Shown: positions 14,717 to 25,799, counted from the first letter of the stretch. The stretch is 34,166 nucleotides of DNA from Dipetalonema caudispina (GCA_013365325.1 JABVXV010000495.1:1-34166); one strand, 5' to 3'. Notes: generated by a model from the sequence alone, not told the origin. A program made the numbers and translations.

Positions 14717-16656
14717 AGTAACCTATATTCGTATATTACACACTCTAGTTGATGCCTAGAAATTTGAAGTATATTTAAAATTAATTCGAAGTCAGAGAAA
14801 ATTCATTTCATTACCACAGCGACATGCTACATGTAATGAAATCAATATGTGGAAGGAGGAATAAATCAGTTTTAGCTTCTACTTCCCTCTACTTTAATTA
14901 TAAATTTAATGAGGTGCCATTGTAATCGCTAGCTTCATTTCTTACTCGTAAGCAAATTAGATTACTATTTTTCTTATCCCATCTAATAGACTTACTTTTA
15001 ACTGATCATAACAAAAATATCGTCCTATACATAGATCAGTGATATGATATGAAAGACAAGTAAACGAAGAACAGGAGCCAACTTTGGTTACGGAAACTGC
15101 CTATAACTGAATGGTAAGTACCGGTACTTCCTGCTAGTTCCCATGAAATGGATCCTAAATGATTCATAGATTCACTTATTCAACAGTACACATCTGCGTA
15201 CACCATTTGATTTTAACAATCACACAATCCAATATTTAGAGAAATCCATAAAATCAACTCGCAAATGCCATCCTCATGCAACAGTAAAAACGTTTTTTCC
15301 ACCAATGTAGTATCACTGAAGTAAAGAAAATGAAATCTTCTGAAGATTTTCAGCGTCTCTGCTTTGATGCTATCTTCCAAACATGTATTCTGTTTTCAAT
15401 ACATAGGACGGAATACACTATCACCATTACTTTATCCTTATTGTTTATTATCATTACTACCTCCGAAATTCATTTCATATAAAATTACTCGCTTAAAAAC
15501 CGTTACCATGGAAAAGACAACAACTCAAGAATTATATTTTATTCGCAAGGGGAAAAAGAACCGAAGAAGATAATTATTGTAATAATGTTTGTAATAATCG
15601 AGTTTAACAGAATATGCAAAATGGAATATACATAAATTAAAGGAAAGGATGAAAATTACAACATAGTTGCAATTCAGTGATACGCTCATGAATCTATCAT
15701 GGGAATTTATAAGAATACAAAAAAATGATTTATACATAGTGCAAAGGCTGTTGTACACAGAGGATAACTACTACATCGCGAGGCAAAAACTCCGGTCAAT
15801 TTTTCAACATTTCAACCTAACACTAATAAGAATAATCAAAAGTATTTTTTCATGAAAAGACTATCATCAATTCCTTGAATCCTGCTTATTTTTTACTTTT
15901 GTGAATCCAGACGATATCGGTTTTGATAAAAAGGGAGAAGAAGGTAACTAGACCACATTGAATCAAGGAAATATAATTTATATGTAGCTAAAAAATAGGC
16001 ATGTAACTTGAAAAAGTGTGTGTATGTGTGTGTGTGTGGATCATATGGAAAAGATAGCTGGGGACAAAAAAATTGGTTCTTCCATATATAAAAACCTGTA
16101 ACAAGATTAAAAAAACTTAGTTCTTTTTACTCCTACTATAATTTACATCGACTCACTGACCTCGGAATTTCAAGAAGCAGAAAAAGAACTGGTATTTTCC
16201 ATCCCAACGTAAGCAAGCAAACAATTATTCTGTAACTTAAAACTTATTGTTAACGCAGCTACCTCATATAACCTCAATGTTTCAAATCCAATCTAATCAA
16301 CCGAATAAGTAAAGATGCTTTCCTAGAGCTATCGCATAAAGAACTGAATAGAAATGGATTTTTTGCTCTCTCTTCATCATTTTTGAGTCCATTTTCGAAT
16401 ATCAATAATAGAAAATCTGAATTTCTTCGAAAAGAATTTGAAACAAAAAACTCTACGGTAAGAAATGCATGAGTATCATCTATACCCAATGTAACAACCA
16501 ATTAAAAATCCACTTCTCGGAAAATTAAAATTTTTTGAAGAAAAAATGAGAAGCGAAAATATAAAGAAAAAAAAAATACTTCCGGGAACAACAGCAGTGT
16601 ATCTGCATGTGTGCGCACAAATCCTCAGGAATGGGTTTTTAAGCTCTTCATCTTTT
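14717..16656. other. Intergenic between syntaxin-18 and synaptobrevin
   Basis: No gene recognised in 1.9 kb. The part next to 14716 should hold the syntaxin promoter and 5' UTR; a CTAG acceptor-like site at 14757-14756 lies 39 bp before the ATG. A patch richer in G+C at about 15050-15150 has short open frames on both strands but nothing recognisable. The part below 16657 should be synaptobrevin 3' UTR, and it contains a GT-rich tract at 16016-16038. Frames at 15364-15855 and 16274-16761 are short, low-complexity and overlap each other. Confidence 0.5.
16016..16038. repeat. GT-rich dinucleotide tract
   Basis: A GT repeat interrupted once by TATG, about 23 bp. It lies roughly 620 bp downstream of the synaptobrevin stop codon. 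Confidence 0.9.
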
Positions 16657-17697
16657 CTACTTATTTCCTGCCCAAACAATGATGATTATGATGAGTATTA
16701 CGATAATAGCGCACATAATAATGATCATTTTGATATTCTTCCACCAATATTTACGTTTTAAGGTTGCAGCTGATTTCTCAAACTGTGATGCACCTTCCTG
16801 TAATAAATAATGACAGTTCTACAGAAATGAAATACAAAGACATAATAGTACAATATACTGATTATCTTCTCCTCCCCCAGTAAAATTGCCCCTAATGCTT
16901 CATTCCGCACTATAAAGATGAAAATTCCAAACAAGCTCTATGAAATAAATAGCCTCATTATTCCATTCAATCAATCTATTGCGACTTAGTATTGGACACA
17001 TTTTACTATGAAAGAAGAAAAAAATATATATATAAGCTAAAAAAAAAGACTAAAAAAAACCCAAATGGACTCAAAGAGGAAAAGCTAATAAATGCCAAAA
17101 GAGCGCAATATTAAACCATATCAGTGAATAATAGGAGTAATAAGAGACAAAATCTGAAGCTATCTCACTTCTCCTTCTTCCCTTCTCTGACAACGATACA
17201 CATTTCAACAAACAAACCTGAAGAGCATCTGCACGATCGTCTAACTGTGATAACTTTTGGTCACGTTCCAATACCTTTTCCACATTTACCTGCAAGGTTT
17301 CTTTGAGGAACACTACATAATTCAATTCTCCGATTAGATACCCTGTATCATTTCTCATCCCTTATATCTTCAGTGAGTTAAACATATTAAACACAAAAAC
17401 CAGTGTGAAGAATAAGCAAAAGAAATGAACTCTTCAGAGAGACATTCTATGCAACATCTAAAATCAATACATAACTTACCTTCATTGTATATGACAACAA
17501 AAAATTGCTTACATAACAACAAAGTATTTTTTGCAAAGGACTCTTATCTCCATCCGTAAACTAAAAAGTATCAAACTTACTTTCATGATTCCAACGACTT
17601 CATCCACTTGCGCCTGGGTTTGCTGCAAGCGTTTATTCGATGGCCTAGCTCCTTGACTTGCCCCGGGCAAACCACCTTCTTGTCCGCCCGCTTCCAT
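16657..17697 (-). CDS. snb-1: Synaptobrevin / VAMP R-SNARE, 3 exons
   Basis: Synaptobrevin is the vesicle R-SNARE that zips with syntaxin-1 and SNAP-25 to drive synaptic vesicle exocytosis. Exons on the minus strand: 17697-17581, 17289-17218, 16797-16657 (stop TAG). They total 330 nt, or 109 aa, the same length as C. elegans SNB-1 as recalled. A Gly/Pro-rich N-terminus (1-22) leads into the SNARE core [17 protein letters not shown], with the zero-layer arginine at R48 (VLERD) and LDDRADALQ completing exon 2. Exon 3 gives [19 protein letters not shown], with the conserved WW at 81-82, then an Ile-rich anchor (about 86-105) and a short luminal tail WAGNK. Both introns (291 and 420 bp) are GT-AG in phase 0. 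An acceptor-like TTTTTTAG ends 18 bp before the ATG, so the first coding exon is preceded by cis- or trans-splicing. Confidence 0.97.
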
Positions 17698-17715
17698 TTC
17701 TCCAAATAGCCTAAC

Positions 17716-17723
17716 CTAAAAAA
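17716..17723 (-). promoter_or_regulatory. Splice acceptor just upstream of the synaptobrevin ATG
   Basis: On the minus strand TTTTTTAG is followed by an 18-base leader and the ATG at 17697. It could receive a spliced leader or end a 5'-UTR intron. One possible cis donor is GTGAGT at 18308-18303. Confidence 0.5.
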
Positions 17724-20296
17724 CATTATAAATTTAAGCAATACTTTTTTAAGCGCAAAATTCTACGCAAAAATTACAACAAAAATGGAACCATCGCGTA
17801 CGGGCTATAGCAAAATGACTAAATGGAAATGAAAAGTTACTTAAATAACAAATATACACATTACACAATTTTATTATGGATGTCTGTTATCGAATAGTAT
17901 CCTGCTATACAGAAATCTCTAAAATTACATTATCAAATACAGAAATATAATTTTATGTGAAAATAAATGCCGCTCAAATCATGTTAGGAAAAGTTGACAC
18001 CTCAAAAATTACACAGGGACAAAAGCAAGATAGTTTATAAATTACGTGAAGCAAGGATTAGTTAACATAATAATCAAATATATCTATTAGAAGATTCACT
18101 TATGTCGTTTATGTTAATACTTCATCTGTAATAGGTGACATGCCACTTAAAAATATAACAAAATGTTAACGTATATTTTAAAGCTATGAGATTATACGTT
18201 GACTTACGTTGTTCATTTAAGTATCACTCATATGTACAAAGTAAACAAGTAATCAACAATACATCTACGAAAACAACATAACAGAATTCTAACCACAATA
18301 TGACTCACCATTACAAGGTTTCCCGCGGCCGATATGTTACATACTTATTGTCGTATGATGAAAAATTAAATCTCAAACTAGAGTACTACATAGGCGACGC
18401 ACCTATAATGACATTTAATGATTAAGGCGATTTTCAACGTCTAAAGTATAATATCGGCAATGACGTATATATATAATAATGAGATGAAATAGCATGCATG
18501 CAAGGATAAATGACTGCAATATTCATTAATAAAATTAAATAAGTAACAATGTTAAGTTGAAATGTTTGAATTTCAGTAATTTAAAATAACTTAATCCAGT
18601 TTCTTTCAATTAATTAAAGTAATATCAATCAGGGAAAGTAATGATTGTAATTGTTGGGAATTATAGAAAAGATCAGAAATTCAAAATGTACCAGTAGAAG
18701 GAATGAAGGCAAAGTTGAGAAAGTTAGAAAGTAATAAAAGTTTAAAGTCAGAGATTTTTAATTTTTCGACATTTGATACATTTTGGAAATAAGGATTATG
18801 AATAGATTTCACTAATAATCTCCATAGCTATCCGTGTCAATATTGATCTTTAGGGAATCTGGAATACAATTACTTGAATGAGAACTCATTTAAAGATCAA
18901 TTAAGGAAACATCTTTGGTAAAACAAAAAATAGGCAACATTAATTCTAAAAAATTTTTAGAAATGTAAAAGAAAATTTTAAATATAAGAATGCCCAAATG
19001 ATCGTTTAATGTAATAAACATACGGTGAGTAATAAAAAAAAGAAAATAGAGAAACAAACTTCTGGTATGAAAATTAAATTTTAAATAATGTAGATGATGA
19101 AGGAATTTGTTGAAATTCTTTCCCTTACATTTTTATTTTCGGATAATTTTATGGAAACTCTTAAAATGAATCGTTTTATTCTCAATTTAAACTTGCAAAA
19201 TATTTGCGAAAATTTTGCTGCTATCAAAAAGTTATTTAGCTTATCAGTTAGAAATAATTTTGCTTTTTTTTTTTAACACTTTTATCTTATTTGAAAGATA
19301 TGAAATAAAGACATAATGATCAGATGCATTCATTCATTCCATATAAGTTAGATGAGCAAATTAATTAGGAATGATAATAATTTATCCAAAGATAATAACT
19401 TGACAAAATATCACAATAATTTCAAATAAGTTAAACAAATACTATACCTCTTCTAAATTTACAATGATCAATCGGTTAGGTTGATCCAGATGACGGATAG
19501 TGAGAAAAAAAAAATGGATTAAAAAGAGCTTCACGATTATTACTAATAGCTATTTTCGTTATATGAATTAGTGATGTAGAATCATATCAGCATTAATTTT
19601 ATCATAAAATCTTTGTATAAATAGTTAAAAGAAAATAGTATCATAATTGTCGTATTCCTAGCATTGAATATTATCTTAATTAATGTTTCTTTTGAATCTT
19701 TTACCAAATTTCATTTGATATAACAATTTGTATTAGCTAACCGAAGATACATATTACTATTTCAGAACAAAACATTTCGCTATGAGATGCATTTTCTTTT
19801 TTTATAAAAAATTAAAATCAATGAAAATATCCATGTAAAAGGAAAAATGGATGTTTCTCAAAATGAAAAAAAAAAAAAAAAAAAAACAGAAAAGGAAAGC
19901 ACGAAAAGTTCTCTTAAACATTCAATACTTTTTTTCTTAATTCCGATTTCATTTCGTTTATAGCAAGTTAATTTGTAAATAAAAATTAATACTGATAAGT
20001 TTAGCTATTATGAAACATTTAATCAGCTTGCTTCCTTATTTCTTCCATACTTCTCATTCAATTATCAATTAAACTTAAAGTAATCTTTTACTTTTTTATT
20101 TAAATAATAGAGAGTTAATATTTACTTGCTTAAATATTCATTTCAATTATTCTTTTATCTAATAATTAAATGATTAAAACAGTTATCTCATACAATTATC
20201 ATTCTAATAACGAACAACTGATCAATAAATAATACTTAACGAACAAATTGACAATGTTATCGCAGATTGCTTGAAATTTAAGGAATATAATTCAAC

Positions 20297-20338
20297 ATGT
20301 TCTCAAAATCACTGAGGCGTTACTATGACTACATCTTG
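20297..20338 (+). other. Candidate first coding exon, unrecognised
   Basis: An ATG at 20297 opens 14 codons (MFSKSLRRYYDYIL) that run straight into a strong donor-like GTAAGG at 20339. The stretch is richer in G+C than the DNA around it. No family is recognised and no convincing second exon was found downstream, so this is only a candidate. Confidence 0.2.
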
Positions 20339-21183
20339 GTAAGGTTACCATGTAGCACTTGCTGATAAATAGATGGACTGTGAAAAATTAGAGATATTCT
20401 TTACTAAATGTTAAAAATAAAATTCAACAAAAAAGTTTTTAAACATATACTCATCACAAAAAAAAAAAAAAAAAAACGAGAAAATACCACTAATTACTTG
20501 GAAAGCCTCAAATGCATTTCTATTTACATCAGCTGATGGAAATACTGATATTATCCAAAATTTAATTATATAATCAAAATCAATGAGAGAAAATGCAATA
20601 GGACATGGCTATTAAATGAAAGGAAATCAAAATTTCTGGACTAATAAAACAGTAATCGTATAAGAAAATGAAAGCTAGTATAGCTTGCATAAAATATTAG
20701 CTCATAAGCTTATCTATCTATCGATGACAACAGATCTTGATTGGCCAACTAAGCAATGTGCTATACAAGCTTTTGCTGAAAAAAAAAAGAAAAAAAAAAA
20801 AAAACCATACATAGTTAGTATAAACTAACTGCGCAGTTTAAGAATATTTCACTGAAGCTATGATAAAGATAACGATGATGATAGCAACAATAATACTGAT
20901 GATAGTGGAAATATATAGTAAACAAATGATAAGATGATAATAATTGTAATACAGTGACAATCAAAATGACAAAGATCAGACAATGATATTGAAGATGATG
21001 ATAACAAAAAAAAAAAAAAAAAGAAAAAAGAGGAAAACTACTGGAATTTATTTTTAAAAATGAGAGAGAGAGAGAAAAAAAAAAGAAAGATAATAACCAT
21101 AGAATGACCATTATTAGATAGCTATAAATAAGCTTAAGAAAAAAAAGAAAGTTCTTTTTTTTTTTTCTGAAAGTATAGGAAAA

Positions 21184-21215
21184 GCTTAGCATAGAAGTGC
21201 AACTTTGCTAAGCTA
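21184..21215. other. Hairpin-forming inverted repeat
   Basis: AGCTTAGCA at 21184-21192 is the perfect reverse complement of TGCTAAGCT at 21207-21215. Inside, AAGT (21196-21199) pairs with ACTT (21203-21206) around a three-base loop. The result is a 13-bp stem with one 3-base bulge. The stem is too short for a usual microRNA precursor and no promoter is evident. Confidence 0.6.
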
Positions 21216-21440
21216 AGTTTATCGTGTTCATTTATATGTCGTGACAACTTTCATTTACTTTCTCTAATTTTTTTTTTTTTCTCTCATCCTCTCTCTCTAC
21301 TCAAGTATGATCAATGTAAAAATGAAAAACCCTCACCACATCAATATTTTTAATGCCTAATATCATTCGTTTGTTGTTGATTGTGGCCTAGCCTTTTTTT
21401 TTTTTTTTTTTTTTCACAATCATCATCGATTTTGCCCGAT

Positions 21441-21461
21441 GCCTTTTTTTTAGAAAAAGGC
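21441..21461. other. Perfect 8-bp stem loop
   Basis: GCCTTTTT at 21441-21448 and AAAAAGGC at 21454-21461 form a perfect stem around a five-base loop, within a tract of long T runs. No gene is near and no function is assigned. Confidence 0.6.
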
Positions 21462-21565
21462 TTTTCTTTCTTCCTTATTTTTCATGTGTGAAAATTCTTT
21501 TTTTCTCCTTCCTCTTTCTTTGGCTCTATCTTGGCCTTTTTTTTTTTTTTTTATTTATTTTTTTC

Positions 21566-21606
21566 TTTTTTTTTTTTTTTTCAAAAAAAAAAAAAAAAAA
21601 AAAAAA
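21566..21606. repeat. Poly(T) run meeting poly(A) run
   Basis: About 16 T residues, a single C, then about 24 A residues. This is a near-perfect homopolymer inverted repeat within the run-rich block at 20.9-22.1 kb. Exact lengths may reflect sequencing or assembly error. Confidence 0.7.
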
Positions 21607-23024
21607 CATTTTTTTTCCAATTATATAAACGATATAAGAAGAAGATAAGTAAGAAAAAATTTTGTGTAAAAAAAAATGAAAAATATTTGTTTGGGAAAAG
21701 TTATTTCCATTTCTTTTTTTTCATTTCATTACTTATATAACAATTTACAAATGTAATCAATGAATTTGCCTTTTTATGTGAAAGGAAAGAAAAAAAAAGA
21801 TGCAATATTCATGGAAAACATCAAATTAATCTATCAAAAACATTCAAAAAAAAAAAAAAAAAAAAAAATGAAAAAAAAAATGAAATTAAGTTTAAGAAAA
21901 ATAAAAAAAAAAAACAAAAAACGAACAAACAAACAAAGAAACAAATAAAATTTGATTAGTATAGAAAACGGATAAGGAATGCTTTTTTTTTTAGGGTAAG
22001 AGTTCATTCCTGATATCATACATTTTTTCTTTTTTTTTTTTTAAAAAAGAAGCAACAATGATATTATTTTAGATTACAGTAGAAAAATTCTTTAATGTGT
22101 AACATTCTTTCTGTTCTCCTACATTTAGTATATTTTTCCGATGTACTTTTCTTAAGATAAAATAAGAAATTGAGAAAGGAAAAATTTGATTACGTAATTT
22201 TTGAAGTTTAAAAAAAAAAGAATAAATGAATTAATTACAGACAGTTCAGATAAGTTGACTAAATTAAATAATTTGATGCTCGATATCATTAAGCTTTTGT
22301 ATAAATCATATTCAAATATAATCATCTTTGAAACAACTAATAGAAATATGTCCTTTACTTATAAAAATTAAAGTATAGCATTATATGAAATTAAATAAAA
22401 TTAACATTTTGATAATAAAACTTGCTAATATGATTTAGATTAAAAAAGTAAATGATGACGTGAATTAGACAAAACTGTTAATTTAATAAATTTATGAATT
22501 TTTTTTTTTTTTTAGAGAAATTTTATAAAAATAGGACAAAATTCTAGAAATATATTCAATGTAAAATCACATCTGGTTGAATGGATACGGTAGCGTTTTC
22601 CATTTTCTTTCTACTCTTCTCTCCAATTTTCTTTTTTTTTTTTTTTTTCCTCTAATTTTCACCGTTCAGTGATGTCAATTCAATTTATATTATGTATATG
22701 TATATATATACATAAATAAAAATGCGACAAATTCTTTCATTTATTTCAAAAAAAAAAAAAAGGAAAAAAGAAGAAAAAATAAAATCTTAAATTACGAAGT
22801 AATAAAACAAATAATGGATCATAAATAGCTAAAAAATATTTATTTTCGTGAAAGTTCATAATCTTTTGATATGAATTTGATTTTTTTTTTTCTTTAAATA
22901 AATAACAGTTAGCTGTAAATTTTAAAATATCCAAATACGCTTCTATGATATTCCATTTCTGTTAATCGTATCGTCATGCAAATTAAGTTGAAAATATGTG
23001 GATGATAGGAAGAGAAGAGAAGGT

Positions 23025-23183
23025 TCAGTTAAATCGGTAGTGAGCAGAAATGTTTTCAGGGCCAAAGTAATTAAAGATAGGCATTTTCCATCCTTCTACC
23101 TCCGCCTTTTTAGTATCATCGAAAATCAATTTCCATAATCCCACTGCTAGTGACGATTCCTCTTCCAATTTCATATAAACCAT
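23025..23183 (-). other. Candidate small ORF, 52 aa, unrecognised
   Basis: On the minus strand an ATG at 23183 opens 52 codons to a TGA at 23027-23025. The predicted residues are varied (LEEESSLAVGLWKLIFDD, then an acidic-basic stretch, then a tail ending HYRFN), unlike the K/N/I/F-rich translations of the flanks, and the island is clearly richer in G+C. The frame stays open about 12 codons further upstream, but no AG acceptor is seen there. A good plus-strand acceptor, TTTTCAG, at 23056-23062 leads into a shorter plus frame, so the coding strand is uncertain. No family recognised. Confidence 0.3.
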
Positions 23184-23572
23184 ATAAAATAAGGCAAAAA
23201 TGGCACCAAAAAATGAAATGCATCAATGTAAATCATTTTTTTTTTCTTTTTCTTTTCTTCTTTTTTTTTTTGAAAAAACTATATACCAATCAATTAATTG
23301 ATTAATTTAACATTTAAAAAACAAAATAAAAAAAGAAAGGAAAAAAAAACGAATGGATGGATGAATCGATTAAGAGTGATCAGTTTAAAGTGAAAAAATA
23401 GACGATATGAAGTGAAAAATGATGACACCAATAATAGTAATACAATGAATTGGTGACATTAATTTGGTGATAGTAATAAGCTAGAGAAATGAGAGAAAAG
23501 AATAGACGAGTATAATAAAATGGATGAATGCATTTGAAGAAAGATTGATGATATATGAACGAGTTGAGGTAT

Positions 23573-23590
23573 CATGCATGCATGCATGCA
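23573..23590. repeat. (CATG)n tetranucleotide tract
   Basis: Four and a half copies of CATG in tandem, a self-complementary unit, next to related ATATGCA and ATGCATTCATGCAT sequences within 60 bp. Confidence 0.9.
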
Positions 23591-24575
23591 TATATGCAAA
23601 TAACGATAAATAAATGTAATGCATTCATGCATAGTTGTAGAAGGGAGAATAAAATTGATCGATAATAGGATTGAAAAATGCATTTGTTTGCTAAGCCAAA
23701 CATTTCAATAAATTTTTAGCTATCAATCAAATGAACAGTTGAATTTGCATCGTCATCATTATTGTAATTGGATAATATTAATTACAGTAAACTACCGAAG
23801 ATATTATAACAAATTGATAAGCTAAACTTATCATTCACAATTAGTCAGATATCATTACTATAATTTATACTATAGTTCGTCTTAGTTTAATTATATACTT
23901 ATACTTAAGTATATTATCCATTTTATAATCCAATATAAAGAAATATTATATTTGATTAGTTTTAATAAGATGACAGGTGTAAAGAAATACCTGAGACTGT
24001 TGGTATTATAAAAGTACTCGTAGTTTTCACCAAAAAAAAAAGAAAAAAAAAGAAAAAAAAGTAAAAATTCATGATTCAATTGTTAATATCACATCAAATT
24101 AAACTTATATACATGGATGAATCAATAATTTATCAACAACTAATCAGTTTAACACTTGAATAAAATAATATTTCTTAATCTTACAATAATTTACTTCTAC
24201 TACTACAACATATTATATAAAAATTGTTCAATAATCTTTCTTCAATTTTTTCAATACTTAATTTAATTCATTTTTTTTTCTTTATTGGATGATTTTATAT
24301 AGTTAAAAATGTATCATAAAATGATATATTACAACTATCAATGAATAAAGAATAAATGATTTAAGAATAGAATAAAGCTATTATTTGTATTGATTTTAAA
24401 TTCAAATACTATAGCTTTAGATGAGAAAAATATCAAAAGATATGCATATCAAGCATAAAAATCGATAATATTGTCTAGTATTAGTGAATTATTACGATAA
24501 TGCAACGAAAATGTTCAATATTAGTAATGAAATTTTGGGGATAAATGAGAACTCTTTTATAGAGAAAAATCTTTG

Positions 24576-24611
24576 CTCTCTCTTTCTCTCTCTCTCTCTC
24601 TCCCTCTCTTT
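24576..24611. repeat. CT-rich polypyrimidine microsatellite
   Basis: A CT dinucleotide tract with a few interruptions, about 35 bp. Confidence 0.85.
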
Positions 24612-24949
24612 ATAGCAGAGTATAATATTATTTAAACTTCTGTTTAGATGTTAAATCAAATCTAAACATAGGTAATTTCTAGATATAATTTACGTAATTT
24701 TTAAAATATTTCTCTGCATTCCTGTCATCAACGAAGTAGTAGTCATTCATGTCACAAGTCTGGTAATTTCATCAAAAGTTAGTAAACACTTATTCTTGAG
24801 TAAAGTAAAACACAAGAGAAAGTGAATAATTTTAAATAAATACTATCATTCAGGGATTATTTTCTTTCTCATCCTGTTCCTTTTTTGCCTACATATATTC
24901 TTACTTCTTCCATTCAATTTGATCCCATTTTTTAATAAAGAAAATTTTA

Positions 24950-25271
24950 ATGGACAAGTATATGCAGAGAAAAAAAGAACTCGCTTTTACTTTTTCGATG
25001 TGGATAAGAAGGAAACGTAAGTGAAATTGAAGGAATAAAAATCTTCTATTTCATAATTCTTGTCTTATTTTTAGACCGCAACAAAGCAATATTATATCAG
25101 CAGGGAATAAACAAAATAAATTTGCGTCGTAACTCCTTCTTTCAAGGCTTCCTCTTTAAGAGACAACTTCTACCACGAAACTTCCCTCTTTACTGTTTTC
25201 TGTTTTCATTTCCATTTAAAGAAAAAATTACTTTACATCTATATTCTCTACAAATATCCAAGTTAAGGTGA
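24950..25271 (+). other. Candidate two-exon plus-strand gene, 87 aa, unrecognised
   Basis: An ATG at 24950 opens 22 codons plus one base to a very good donor (AAAC|GTAAGTG after 25016). A 58-bp candidate intron ends in a very good acceptor (TTATTTTTAG at 25065-25074). The joined frame stays open for 65 more codons to a TGA at 25269-25271, giving a basic, Arg/Phe-rich product (MWIRRK at the junction, then NLRRNSFFQGF). A second frame also crosses the same splice sites: from an acceptor at 24853 it reads through a hydrophobic stretch and FYFFDVDKKE, then ends at 25132. Strand and splice sites look better than either protein. No homologue is recognised. The gene would converge on ZPR1. Confidence 0.3.
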
Positions 25272-25368
25272 AAATCAAATACAATTTTCTTTTTTATTTT
25301 AAATTTCACTGCGCTGTATCTCCCCACATAATCATACACTATGCACGAGTATTATAGAGATACGGAAG
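25227..25368 (+). repeat. Diverged direct repeat, copy 1
   Basis: About 142 bp that align along their length with 25623-25766. Shared blocks are ATTACTTTACA, ACAAATATCCAA, TTTAAATTTCACTGCGCTGTA and ACATAAT followed by a TATTATA block. GCGCTGTAT in this copy is also mirrored by ATACAGCGC at about 25392-25400. It overlaps the end of the plus-strand candidate gene. Confidence 0.75.
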
Positions 25369-25622
25369 TGAGCAAAGCGAATAAGAGCAATATACAGCGC
25401 TGCAGGAAAAGTCTCACTAACTCATTTCAGCGAATTAAAGAACACTGAGGTATAAAGCAACTTCAAAAAACATTATATACATCGAGACATGTAAGAAAAA
25501 TCACCAATAAACTTATTAAATAATATATTATTTTTATAGAAAAATGTGCTTAATTTATCCAAGGTTACCCCTCAACTTTGGGATGCAGTTAAAATACTTT
25601 GCACCTATCGTACAAATACAAG

Positions 25623-25766
25623 ATTACTTTACACCAATATCTTACAAATATCCAAATTATTCAGGTTAAAATTAAATATAATTTTTTTTTTTTCACTTTA
25701 AATTTCACTGCGCTGTACCTCTCTACATAATTACACACTAGTACGTGTATTATATAGACACAGAAG
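25623..25766 (+). repeat. Diverged direct repeat, copy 2
   Basis: Second copy of the repeat at 25227-25368, about 396 bp away in the same orientation, ending 34 bp past the ZPR1 stop and so inside its presumed 3' UTR. The longest identical block is TTTAAATTTCACTGCGCTGT. The copies differ by substitutions and small indels, so the duplication is not recent. Confidence 0.75.
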
Positions 25767-25799
25767 TATTTCGAACTGAATTTACTATTTAAACTCAAG

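Larger units (their letters stand above)
17698..25799. other. 8.1 kb gap between synaptobrevin and ZPR1, no confident gene
   Basis: The part nearest synaptobrevin (17.7-18.5 kb) should hold its promoter. It has a G+C-richer patch at 18300-18345 (CCCGCGGCCG) and a TGACGTA element at 18463-18469 beside a TATATA run. From 18.5 to 24.7 kb the DNA is extremely A+T-rich, and between 20.9 and 22.1 kb it is broken by many A and T runs of 10-24 bases. Richer islands with open frames occur at 20297-20338 (+), 23025-23183 (-) and 24854-25271 (+), each noted as a candidate. A diverged direct repeat lies at 25227-25368 and 25623-25766. A few hundred bases above 25200 probably serve as ZPR1 3' UTR. Confidence 0.5.

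Noticed and set aside
20700..20800. Plus-strand exon-like frame containing DLDWPTKQCAIQAFAE
   Set aside because: It runs into a poly(A) tract with no donor before the stop, and the phase does not match the candidate exon at 20297.
21531..22019. Several K- or F-rich ORFs on both strands
   Set aside because: They are translations of poly(A)/poly(T) runs.
23459..23683. Minus-strand ORF with repeated IPQLVHISS/HSSILL-like blocks
   Set aside because: The residue pattern follows the CATG and GA-rich simple repeats underneath; no splice context.
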